Of a DNA stretch of 15,286 nucleotides, positions 6,463 to 13,332 are shown piece by piece. The stretch lies in the NCBI GenBank assembly GCA_027577415.1, contig JANBQS010000569.1:1-15286 (forward strand), read 5' to 3'. The stretch's first letter is position 1. The number at the start of each line of letters is the position of its first letter. The position numbers and the translations under genes are program-made. The notes beneath the pieces are model-generated. The model was not told where the DNA came from and did no database searches. It worked only from the letters and a program-made list of their open reading frames with translations. The DNA is from Coemansia sp. RSA 922 (lineage: Eukaryota > Kickxellomycota > Kickxellomycetes > Kickxellales > Kickxellaceae).

Positions 6463-9114
6463 TTAGGCAGCTTCGGTGTAGTTGCCATTAAAATCGATAG
6501 TGACGACCAAGAACTGGAGGTCGCTGGCTGTGTTGTGCGATAGAACCCGCATAATGTTCCTGACTTGCTCCTTGAAGCGCGCCACGACAGCGCTAACACT
6601 GCTAGCATGCCTCGAGGCAGATGCGCTGCCTCCCGCCAGAGTGTTACGATACTGCTGGACACGCTCCGAAGGAGAAGGCGAGCTCGACGACGCTGTGCCA
6701 CGACGGCTGCTCAGTGTGCGCTCGCTGTACATCTCCTTGACAGCATTGATAAACTGGAAGGCCGTGTCAAAGATACCAGACAGATTGCGCTGGAAACCCA
6801 TGCCGCCGCTGCTCCCACCGCCACACACGACTTCGTGGATGACGCCAATGTACTTGCTGTGGGCCTCGTTCCACTTGTCAATGTCGATTTCACGCGCGTC
6901 GCCGGTCTTGGCATCGGAAGCTTCGACAGGACCGGTGGTCTCCAGGAACTCGCCCCATGCGCCCTCGATAACGTTCAGTGAGATGTAGCGCTGCACTTGG
7001 TGGAAGAACTGGACCATCTCAGAGCACGCAATGGCGCTCTGCCGCATAGCCTGACGCATGCTGTCGTCCGATCCGTGAGCCCCCATGTCGCCTCCGTTGG
7101 CTACTGGAGTCTTGCGGCGCTGCAGCTCCTCAGAACGCAGGTACGATCTGGCCTCAGTCATCTGCCGCCGCCAGATGGACTGCAACTTGTGCTCAACACG
7201 CTTGAGCCGAATCATAAACTGGCTGACTTCGACGTACTGGCGCAAAGCGATCTTCGGAACCACGTAGCTCAAGGGTGCTGACAGGCTGTACATTAACGAT
7301 ACATCATCCCAGCCCTTGTTCTTGGAATTTTCCTCGCCGAATGTAAGCAGCATGGCCGACACGTGTTCCTCGTTTTCATATTGTGCGTTAGAGGAGCGTA
7401 CGGCACTAGACAGGACCGCAGACAAGTCGTGAGCCATGATATTCTTACCAGAGCGGTCACTCTGGTTGTCCAGGACCTCCATCAGCGCCAGCGCAAAGTC
7501 GCCCTGCTCAAACAAGAGATAGCGACGCATAGCCATTATGTGGCCCATGAGCCCAAACTTTTCCTTGAGTACGCTCATCAAACGCGCGTTAACCATCGAC
7601 GACGACCGGTAGACGAATGACTCCAAGTGACTGGGATCCGACAGGTCGCTACCCTCGACGATCTGAGTTCTCGGGCCGTCACTAGTCACCCACTCCGCAT
7701 CATCGCAAGCGACGCGCAAAAAGTTGAGCGAGCGGCCAATTTGGAATATCTTGCGCGTCATCTCGCGGTTAATGTGCACAGGGATCATGTCCGAGGCCAC
7801 GATGTACTTTTCACTCCAGAACATGTCGCGACGGCCCTCGCGCTCGCGGATAAAGAACTCCCGATACGGGTCAGCAAGCTCTCCGTCAGTGACCCAGCGC
7901 ACAAGTATCTCGTTGAACGGCGCGGACGCCGTCTTGAGCAGCCGCTGCGCAAACGAGTGGATAAAGGGGTCACCGTCGTCCACCAGCGTTGAGATGGTTG
8001 ACAAGATATCGCCACCACCTTTGCCTTCTTGAACTTTGGCAATAGCCGTAGCCATGAGCCGCAGCTTTTGCCGCGCCTCAATTGTCCAGTTGAACATGCG
8101 ACGCAAAGTGACGCCCAATGGCGACTCTCCTGGCCGCAGCGTGCGCGGTGTCTTGAACAAGCGCGACTCGATGTCCGCCACGAGCTTGTAGTAGTCGCTC
8201 ATCTCTACTTTGAGCTCAGTGCAAAAGCTTTGCTCAAAGAGCCGGCCACGCTCGTCGACCTGCCCGATGTAGCCCTGGATATCCTTGGTAAGCCCTCCCA
8301 GCTCTGACAGACATGCGACCATGGCGCGAGTAGGCCGCGAGAGGTGCGTATCGGGTCTGATCGTGTAGGCTAGCTTGAGGCGGTTCCAGTGCACATATGT
8401 GCCGTCGATTCCTTGCATCACGTAGATAAGGTCTTGCAGCAAGTCAGCCTCAGCCACATCGTCGTATGTCGGTAGCTCGCGGTGCAAGTAAAGTGCGCCT
8501 TGCTCTAAAGTTGATTGTGCTGCCTGCGCGCTGGGTGGTGGCACTACTTGAGGAGAATTCGAGTATGACAAGCTGGCAGGTGAGTTAGCCCCCTTTGCAG
8601 CGTAGTTGGCAACGCCGCGTGGAGTAGCGCTATATGGTGCAAACCGGGCCTGCTGGCTAAACCGAGATGGCAGTCCAAACGCCTGACTAGCACCGGCGAT
8701 GGCAGCATCGCTGGGAACGGGTGTAGATCCAACTGGCTCGGCAAAGAAGCTGCTGGTGGTCGTAGCGGCGCTGAAGGACGACGGCAGTCCACTGGCGCTG
8801 CACTCTGACAAGAGGTAAAGGATGGGCCACCAGTCGTACTTTGGGTCTTGCTGCTTCAGCAAACTGCATAGACGAGAAACGTGTAGCGCCGAGCGCATGT
8901 CTTGGCCGTTAGCTACCAGCCGCTTCTGCATTTCGCCTACAATAGAGGCCTCGTCGTGAGACACTGCGGGTGCGATATTGCTGTCGATAATGTTGCGAAA
9001 GTACCGGTGGAGCCTGTCTCGGCGCTCTAGCTCCCCACGGTTGTCGGCGGCAGGCCGTCCCAGAAAGGCATTAATGTAGTTGTGCAGATTATAGTCAAGC
9101 TCAGACGATGCCAT
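6463..9114 (-). CDS. SPC98: Gamma-tubulin complex component 3 (Spc98/Alp6/GCP3)
   Basis: An 883-residue GCP-family protein, a core subunit of the gamma-tubulin small complex that nucleates microtubules at spindle pole bodies. Residues 1-108 are a helical N-terminal domain, in GCP3 the site that binds MZT1. About 109-210 is a Ser/Ala/Pro linker. The GRIP1 domain starts near 215 with LLQDLIYVMQGIDGTYVHW, which fits GCP3 (FQGIDG) rather than GCP2 (LVGVDG). Further GCP3-like blocks are SFCTELKVEMSDYYKLV, VTLRRMFNWT and the GDPFIHSFAQRLL region. GRIP2 contains RRYLLFEQGDFALALMEVLD, and the protein ends FLVVTIDFNGNY, near the family end. The ATG at 9114 has G at -3, and no intron is needed. It lies 209 bp upstream of eRF3 on the same strand, and a clear AATAAA is not seen between them. 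Confidence 0.94.
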   Translation of the reverse strand: MASSELDYNLHNYINAFLGRPAADNRGELERRDRLHRYFRNIIDSNIAPAVSHDEASIVGEMQKRLVANGQDMRSALHVSRLCSLLKQQDPKYDWWPILYLLSECSASGLPSSFSAATTTSSFFAEPVGSTPVPSDAAIAGASQAFGLPSRFSQQARFAPYSATPRGVANYAAKGANSPASLSYSNSPQVVPPPSAQAAQSTLEQGALYLHRELPTYDDVAEADLLQDLIYVMQGIDGTYVHWNRLKLAYTIRPDTHLSRPTRAMVACLSELGGLTKDIQGYIGQVDERGRLFEQSFCTELKVEMSDYYKLVADIESRLFKTPRTLRPGESPLGVTLRRMFNWTIEARQKLRLMATAIAKVQEGKGGGDILSTISTLVDDGDPFIHSFAQRLLKTASAPFNEILVRWVTDGELADPYREFFIREREGRRDMFWSEKYIVASDMIPVHINREMTRKIFQIGRSLNFLRVACDDAEWVTSDGPRTQIVEGSDLSDPSHLESFVYRSSSMVNARLMSVLKEKFGLMGHIMAMRRYLLFEQGDFALALMEVLDNQSDRSGKNIMAHDLSAVLSSAVRSSNAQYENEEHVSAMLLTFGEENSKNKGWDDVSLMYSLSAPLSYVVPKIALRQYVEVSQFMIRLKRVEHKLQSIWRRQMTEARSYLRSEELQRRKTPVANGGDMGAHGSDDSMRQAMRQSAIACSEMVQFFHQVQRYISLNVIEGAWGEFLETTGPVEASDAKTGDAREIDIDKWNEAHSKYIGVIHEVVCGGGSSGGMGFQRNLSGIFDTAFQFINAVKEMYSERTLSSRRGTASSSSPSPSERVQQYRNTLAGGSASASRHASSVSAVVARFKEQVRNIMRVLSHNTASDLQFLVVTIDFNGNYTEAA

Positions 9115-9281
9115 TTCGATTGGGTAGCACGTATAGAATAAACGATAAACGATAAAAGCAAATAGCTACCAAAGCTGAACAAAAGTCGTCGTTTGCATTG
9201 GCGGAGGGCTATGACCTAGACCTGCCTCCACGCACTGTTTACTTTAGGATCTAGTGGATTACCAGTGATCATCGTGATCGC

Positions 9282-9292
9282 AAATTTTTTAG
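9282..9292. promoter_or_regulatory. RRPE-like element upstream of MAK16
   Basis: AAATTTTTTAG sits about 125 bp upstream of the MAK16 ATG, a common distance for RRPE sites in yeast ribosome-biogenesis promoters. The usual PAC partner (GATGAG core) was looked for and not found intact. The same 11-mer occurs at 6421-6431. Confidence 0.4.
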
Positions 9293-9381
9293 ACTGAGCA
9301 TCAGAAGATGCAAAAAAAAAAATATGGCCACAGCTGGGGATTTTGCTTTGTCCCTCTATATTTTTCCTCCTGTTCTTCAAC

Positions 9382-9393
9382 TTATATATATAA
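9382..9393 (+). promoter_or_regulatory. TATA-like string before MAK16
   Basis: TTATATATATAA lies 23-34 nt upstream of the MAK16 ATG. That is very close for a TATA box unless the leader is extremely short, so it may simply be AT-rich leader. Confidence 0.25.
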
Positions 9394-9415
9394 TTTCAAC
9401 TAGACCGTAGCAAAA

Positions 9416-10450
9416 ATGAACAACGACGGCATTGTGTGGGAGGTTCTCAACAACCAGTTCTGCTCGTTCAAGGTCAAGACAGACCTCGGCAACCTCTGTC
9501 GGCATCCATACAATGTCACCGGTCGCTGCAACCGACGGGACTGCCCTCTGGCTAACTCCAAATACGCAACCGTTCGCGAGAGTGGCGGACGCATCTATCT
9601 GTGCATGAAGACAGCTGAGCGAGCACATATCCCGGCCAAGCAGTGGGAGAAGATCGTGCTGCCCAAAAACTTTGCTCAGGCGATCGAGGTCATAGATAAG
9701 GAGCTCATCTACTGGCCCGGCTGGATGATCAACATCTGCAAGCAGCGGCTGACGAGGATTACGCAGTACCTGATCCGCATGCGTCGTCTCAAGCTGAAGA
9801 ACAAGACTACACTGGTTCCGATCAAGAAGAAGCTTGAGCGCCGCGAAAAGTCGCGAGAGATCAGGGCCGAGGCCGCCGCACGGCTGGACCAGTCGATTGA
9901 GAAGGAGCTTTTGGAGAGACTCAAGAGCAAGGCCTATGGCGACCAGCCGCTTAATGTCAATGAGAGCGTGTGGAAGGAGATTTTGGAGGGCGATGCCGTC
10001 GAGGCAGAGTCGGATGTCACCACTGAGGATGAGCTGGAAGACGAGGAGGAGTACGAGTACGAAGAGGAGGCTTCTGGCAGTGGACGGCTTGTACGCGAGT
10101 TTGTCGCCGATGACAGTGATGCTGACAACAGCGATGGTTCGGATGCCGACGACATTGAAGACGATATGGAAGACTTTGGAGACATGTCTCCATCCGACTT
10201 TAGCTCTGCCGATGACGACTCGGCGAGCGAGGGTGAGGATGTCCATGACGAGGATGGCGAGGATGATAGCGACATGGACGACAGCGACGAAAGCGATAGC
10301 ACTAAAAAGCCCATCTCAAAGGGCAAGCGGCCTGCAGCTCCAGTGGCCCGCCCCAAGCCTGCCAAGCGGACCAAGAAGCACGGACCTCGCGTCGAAGTCG
10401 AGTACGAGACCGAGTCTGCTGCGCGCGATACCATGCTCACAAACTGGTGA
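9416..10450 (+). CDS. MAK16: Ribosome biogenesis protein MAK16
   Basis: A 344-residue nucleolar factor for large (60S) subunit assembly, acting with Rpf1 and partners in early pre-60S particles. The N-terminal Mak16/L28e-like domain spans about 1-130. It contains the family cysteines Cys16, Cys28, Cys38 and Cys43 in NQFCS, NLCRHPYNVTGRC and DCPLANSKYATV, which are likely metal ligands. The conserved region continues through ERREKSREIRAEAAARLDQ, KELLERLKSKAYGDQPLNVN and VWKEIL to about residue 190. Residues 194-296 are strongly acidic (Asp/Glu/Ser), and the tail from 297 is basic (KGKRPAAP, KPAKRTKKHGPRVEVEYE), as is usual for the family. The ATG is in good context (CAAAAATGA). It is followed in tandem by GDT1 after 267 bp. 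Confidence 0.97.
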   Translation: MNNDGIVWEVLNNQFCSFKVKTDLGNLCRHPYNVTGRCNRRDCPLANSKYATVRESGGRIYLCMKTAERAHIPAKQWEKIVLPKNFAQAIEVIDKELIYWPGWMINICKQRLTRITQYLIRMRRLKLKNKTTLVPIKKKLERREKSREIRAEAAARLDQSIEKELLERLKSKAYGDQPLNVNESVWKEILEGDAVEAESDVTTEDELEDEEEYEYEEEASGSGRLVREFVADDSDADNSDGSDADDIEDDMEDFGDMSPSDFSSADDDSASEGEDVHDEDGEDDSDMDDSDESDSTKKPISKGKRPAAPVARPKPAKRTKKHGPRVEVEYETESAARDTMLTNW

Positions 10451-10587
10451 GCTCCATTTCTTTTCTTGTGTTGCGTCAACTTCAGCACAACATTTTTTCC
10501 TCATACACTCCAAATACATTTTTTTCCCCACCACACGTGCAAGCGATTCGCTAATTGATTGCCGAGCGGTCCTTCCGATTTCTTTTT

Positions 10588-10627
10588 GGGGGAGGGGAAG
10601 TGTACGCCAGGTGCACACGCTGGGGGG
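10588..10627 (+). promoter_or_regulatory. G-run cluster upstream of GDT1
   Basis: Runs of G5 (10588-10592), G4 (10594-10597) and G6 (10622-10627) flank a CCAG...CTGG inverted pair containing GTGCAC, about 90-130 bp upstream of the GDT1 ATG. AGGGG also matches the yeast stress element STRE. Whether this is a G-quadruplex, a factor site or nothing cannot be told from sequence. Confidence 0.25.
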
Positions 10628-10717
10628 CTAAAATTAGCATGCTTTGAGCGATTTTGCTTTCTGCCTTTTCTTCTTATTACTTTCTTTTCATTTCGTTATA
10701 CTTTTTTTTGTTACTCT

Positions 10718-11644
10718 ATGGACCTTTTAGCAAATCCTTCGCCAGCTGGCATTGCAGCCTTGGCAACCTCATTTCCATTGGGTTCTGCCGACATATTCAC
10801 AGGAATTGACACACCTACTCTGGGGATGGCGACAGCAGGCGGTGGGGCTTCAGACTCGCTGCTCGCTTCGATACTCATGATATTTGTGTCAGAAATCGGC
10901 GACAAGACATTTCTCATTGCGGCCATCCTGGCGATGACCAACCCGCGACTAACGATTTTCTTGGCAGCGTGCTCAGCGCTGTGGTTAATGTCTATTCTAT
11001 CGGCGTTCTTGGGCCACGCAGTGGTGACGTTTATTCCCATGTCGTGGGTTTCCATTGCTGCGGCGGTTATGTTCCTGGTGTTTGGTGTCAAGCTGTTACA
11101 AGAGGCGCGTGAAATGGACGGCAGTGAGATCGCAAAGGAAATGCACAGCGTCGAGGCTGAGCTCAGCGAGAAGGATGCGGCGGCAAAGTCCCAACTCGCC
11201 ATGGAGGCTGGCGAGGCTGGAGAGTATACTTCTGAGGCGGGTGTCGCTGAGTCATTCAATGTTAATGTTGACGTCGATGGAGGCCGTTGTGTCGAGGCTG
11301 CAGGCGAATGCAGCACTGACTCGGTACTGAACTCGCTCAAGAACCTATTGGGCCTTTTGCTGTCGCCAGTGTTTGTTGAGACGTTTGTGCTGGTGTTCTT
11401 GGCCGAGTGGGGAGACCGCTCGCAGTTGGCGACTATTGCCTTGGGCGCTGCACGCAACGTGTACGGCGTGACTGCTGGCACTATCCTGGGCCACACGTGC
11501 TGCACTGGTCTGGCTGTGCTTGGCGGCCGGCTGCTTGCTTCGCGGATATCGGTCAAGAAGGTCACATACGCTGGCGGTGCCCTGTTCATCGTATTTGCCA
11601 TTCTCTATGGCTACGAGGCTCTGGACATGAAAAACGTCATCTAA
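10718..11644 (+). CDS. GDT1: Golgi Mn2+/Ca2+:H+ exchanger, GDT1/TMEM165 family
   Basis: A 308-residue UPF0016-family membrane protein. Yeast Gdt1 and human TMEM165 import Ca2+ and Mn2+ into the Golgi in exchange for protons, supporting glycosylation. Two homologous three-helix halves each carry the signature E-x-G-D-(K/R)-(T/S): EIGDKT at 59-64 and EWGDRS at 230-235. Helices lie at about 47-72, 78-101, 105-127, then 211-230, 236-268 and 284-301. The halves are joined by an acidic, Ala/Glu-rich loop (about 130-205). The first ATG (10718) is in poor context (T at -3). The in-frame ATG at 10826 (Met37) has G at -3 and +4 and would give a 272-residue protein, still with both halves. No clear signal peptide is seen in residues 1-46. 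It converges on the Sld7-like gene, 116 bp between stops. Confidence 0.94.
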   Translation: MDLLANPSPAGIAALATSFPLGSADIFTGIDTPTLGMATAGGGASDSLLASILMIFVSEIGDKTFLIAAILAMTNPRLTIFLAACSALWLMSILSAFLGHAVVTFIPMSWVSIAAAVMFLVFGVKLLQEAREMDGSEIAKEMHSVEAELSEKDAAAKSQLAMEAGEAGEYTSEAGVAESFNVNVDVDGGRCVEAAGECSTDSVLNSLKNLLGLLLSPVFVETFVLVFLAEWGDRSQLATIALGAARNVYGVTAGTILGHTCCTGLAVLGGRLLASRISVKKVTYAGGALFIVFAILYGYEALDMKNVI

Positions 11645-11760
11645 GTCTATTCGCATCTTCAACACATCCCTACACCTTTCTCGCCTTTATACATAATTCC
11701 TTTGTTTTTAGTTTTTGCAACATGTGCATGTCGTTTGCTGTTGAATATCAATGTTTGTTG

Positions 11761-12948
11761 CTACAGAGGCGTGCAATAAAAATTGGCGTGCTTATCGGAT
11801 TCTTGCTTGAGCTCGCGCGGAGGAAAGAGACGGCGGTCGATTTTGTCGCGCAGAGCGAATTTAAGGCTGTGGTATATCTGACCCCAAAGAGCGGCAAAGT
11901 CTGGGTGGTCACGGCCTACACCTCGTTCCTTGAGCGAGGAGATGATGAGCTGCTTTGCGATCTTTTTGTTCTTCTGCTCGATCTCAGGACAGGGCTGCGG
12001 CGACACCTCTTCGGGCGGTCTTGGCGGTCTTGTCAATGAAGAGCTTGGTGTATTGCTAGTTTGGCTGAGAGCCATGTGCTCAATATCGCTCAGCGTCATT
12101 TTCTTTGATATGCGGCGGTTGCCAGCAATATTGCTTGCTGCGCCTTGTCGTGTCAAGAGATTTACGCTGCTTACTTTCATCATCGATTCGGTCGACTGTG
12201 TGCGCTGGATACGCGTGCGCTCGTTGCGCTGGCTGGTGAGCAGTTCAATGAACCTATATTCTGTCTCCAGCTGTGTAGACAGCGGCTCTTCTTCCTTCTC
12301 TTTTGCGTATGGATGGCTGTCATGGTGAGTGTGGTGAATGGCAACGGACGAAAGCAGCTGGAGAGACTGCGGACACTCGAGGAGATGCAAAACCAAGTGG
12401 TGCTGTGATGTGTGACCCATGCTGCTGCCATCCACGGATCGAGATAAGTATACCAGGGCATAGGGGTCATTGCGCAGTCGACTTAGCGGCGATATTTCGG
12501 CGCCTCCATTATCAGGCGATTCGGCAAACGGATCAATGAGCGCAGCTGGGCTGGATGAGAGATCAGTTGCAATGCGAGTCTCGACGCAAGCCAAAATGGC
12601 TGTAGCCGCGAGATCTGCCGACGCTATTTCACCACTGGGCTGTGGCAGCAGCATCTCGACCATCCCGTTGATGTAGCGCTGCGAATCTGGCGTGTGCGCG
12701 TTGATATAGAGCCCAAATACTGCGGCGGTTAGGAGTACGGGTGGGATCGAATCCATGCGGACGTGTTTTAGCAAATGCAGACGTCCGCCGTCGGGCAGCG
12801 TTACGGGTGCATATGGCCTGGCATGGGTGAGAGTGAGGGCGGCAACTGCTTCAATGGGGCCGGAGCGTGGTGGGCACACAAGACTGGCTTTCCATACCAA
12901 GCGTTGTCTGTGCAACAACGTCGCTCCCGCGTCGTGTTCCTCTACCAT
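11761..12948 (-). CDS. Putative Sld7-like DNA replication initiation protein
   Basis: A 395-residue protein I cannot assign firmly. Residues 324-372 (NKKIAKQLIISSLKERGV, DHPDFAALW, SLKFALRDKI) resemble the C-terminal domain of Sld7, which in yeast joins Sld3 and helps load Cdc45 onto the Mcm2-7 helicase at origins. The shared pattern is N-x3-x-K-L-I-x4-L-x-x-RG, then a DF/DY-x3-W/Y block and a RDxI/L end. Residues 16-82 may match the Sld7 N-terminal domain (hydrophobic strands, then LHLLKHVRMDSIP). Residues 213-320 are polar, Ser/Thr/Pro-rich and probably disordered. It is longer than yeast Sld7 (about 257 residues). There is no transmembrane segment or signal peptide. The ATG is in weak context (T at -3, G at +4). 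An E2F-like site upstream fits a replication role. It is a real gene because the frame is long, intact and fills the gap; its function is tentative. Confidence 0.5.
   Translation of the reverse strand: MVEEHDAGATLLHRQRLVWKASLVCPPRSGPIEAVAALTLTHARPYAPVTLPDGGRLHLLKHVRMDSIPPVLLTAAVFGLYINAHTPDSQRYINGMVEMLLPQPSGEIASADLAATAILACVETRIATDLSSSPAALIDPFAESPDNGGAEISPLSRLRNDPYALVYLSRSVDGSSMGHTSQHHLVLHLLECPQSLQLLSSVAIHHTHHDSHPYAKEKEEEPLSTQLETEYRFIELLTSQRNERTRIQRTQSTESMMKVSSVNLLTRQGAASNIAGNRRISKKMTLSDIEHMALSQTSNTPSSSLTRPPRPPEEVSPQPCPEIEQKNKKIAKQLIISSLKERGVGRDHPDFAALWGQIYHSLKFALRDKIDRRLFPPRELKQESDKHANFYCTPL
11775..11780 (+). terminator. Possible poly(A) signal for GDT1
   Basis: AATAAA lies about 130 nt past the GDT1 stop, inside the 3' coding end of the convergent Sld7-like gene. 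No other AATAAA is seen in the 116-bp gap, so the GDT1 transcript may overlap its neighbour. An A-rich near-match around 11688-11697 is an alternative. Confidence 0.35.
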
Positions 12949-13332
12949 ACAACAAAAAAAGAAACAGAGTTTGAAGAGAAAAAGAATGGAGCTTCGTTAC
13001 GGCTGTTGAGAAACGCCGGACAGCCCCTGCGTGCTCGGCTTTTTTAGTCAATAACAAAAAAATTATCACAAGCAGTGAAAAGTGCATTTTTGGCGCGTGG
13101 CACGTTAACCCGTGAAGCTTGTCTGCTGATCAATCGGTGATGAACTGGACAGATATGGAAAAGAAGTCACCGGAATTAAACAGCCCACTTTTTTCCCGTT
13201 CTTGCTCTCGGCCGTCTGTTCTCACTTTCTTCCACATTTGCTTAATTGAAACCTTTTTCTCACTCTTATTTTTTTTGGCTATAGCCTTGCTGTTTTTATT
13301 TGATTCTTTACATCCTTGGTAGAGTGGGTTCT
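12949..13332. promoter_or_regulatory. Divergent Sld7-like/AK3 promoter region, no gene
   Basis: A 384-bp gap between divergent ATGs. The Sld7-like side is A-rich. The middle holds a TTTTTGGCGCG element (13087-13097), and the AK3 side is a long pyrimidine-rich stretch (about 13185-13275). No reading frame with an ATG and family resemblance is present, and no RNA gene is recognised. Confidence 0.6.
13087..13097. promoter_or_regulatory. E2F-like site (TTTGGCGC)
   Basis: The string TTTTTGGCGCG contains TTTSSCGC, the E2F/DP consensus. It lies 139 bp from the Sld7-like ATG and about 235 bp from the AK3 ATG. E2F persists in several early-diverging fungal lineages, while ascomycete yeasts use MBF/SBF at related ACGCG sites. 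The match is exact but short, so function is inferred from context. Confidence 0.35.

Larger units (their letters stand above)
9115..9415. promoter_or_regulatory. Divergent GCP3/MAK16 promoter region, no gene
   Basis: A 301-bp gap between two divergent ATGs. It contains an RRPE-like element (9282-9292), an A11 run (9312-9322), a pyrimidine-rich stretch (about 9350-9380) and a TATA-like string (9382-9393). No coding sequence is supportable. Confidence 0.6.

Noticed and set aside
9377..10246. 289-codon open frame antisense to MAK16
   Set aside because: It lies opposite a clearly conserved gene, its composition mirrors MAK16 codons, and it resembles no family.
10559..10717. Hydrophobic in-frame extension upstream of the GDT1 ATG, which could be a signal peptide
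   Set aside because: It contains no in-frame ATG and the hydrophobicity comes from T-rich leader DNA. It would need a non-AUG start or a spliced first exon, for which there is no evidence.
10711..11601. 296-codon open frame antisense to GDT1
   Set aside because: It is a shadow of the GDT1 coding strand with low-complexity content, while GDT1 has both UPF0016 signatures.
2697..13034. 12-mer CCCCTGCGTGCT shared by the NOT3 and Sld7-like upstream regions
   Set aside because: Several shared 12-mers are expected by chance in a window of this size, and the flanks do not match.
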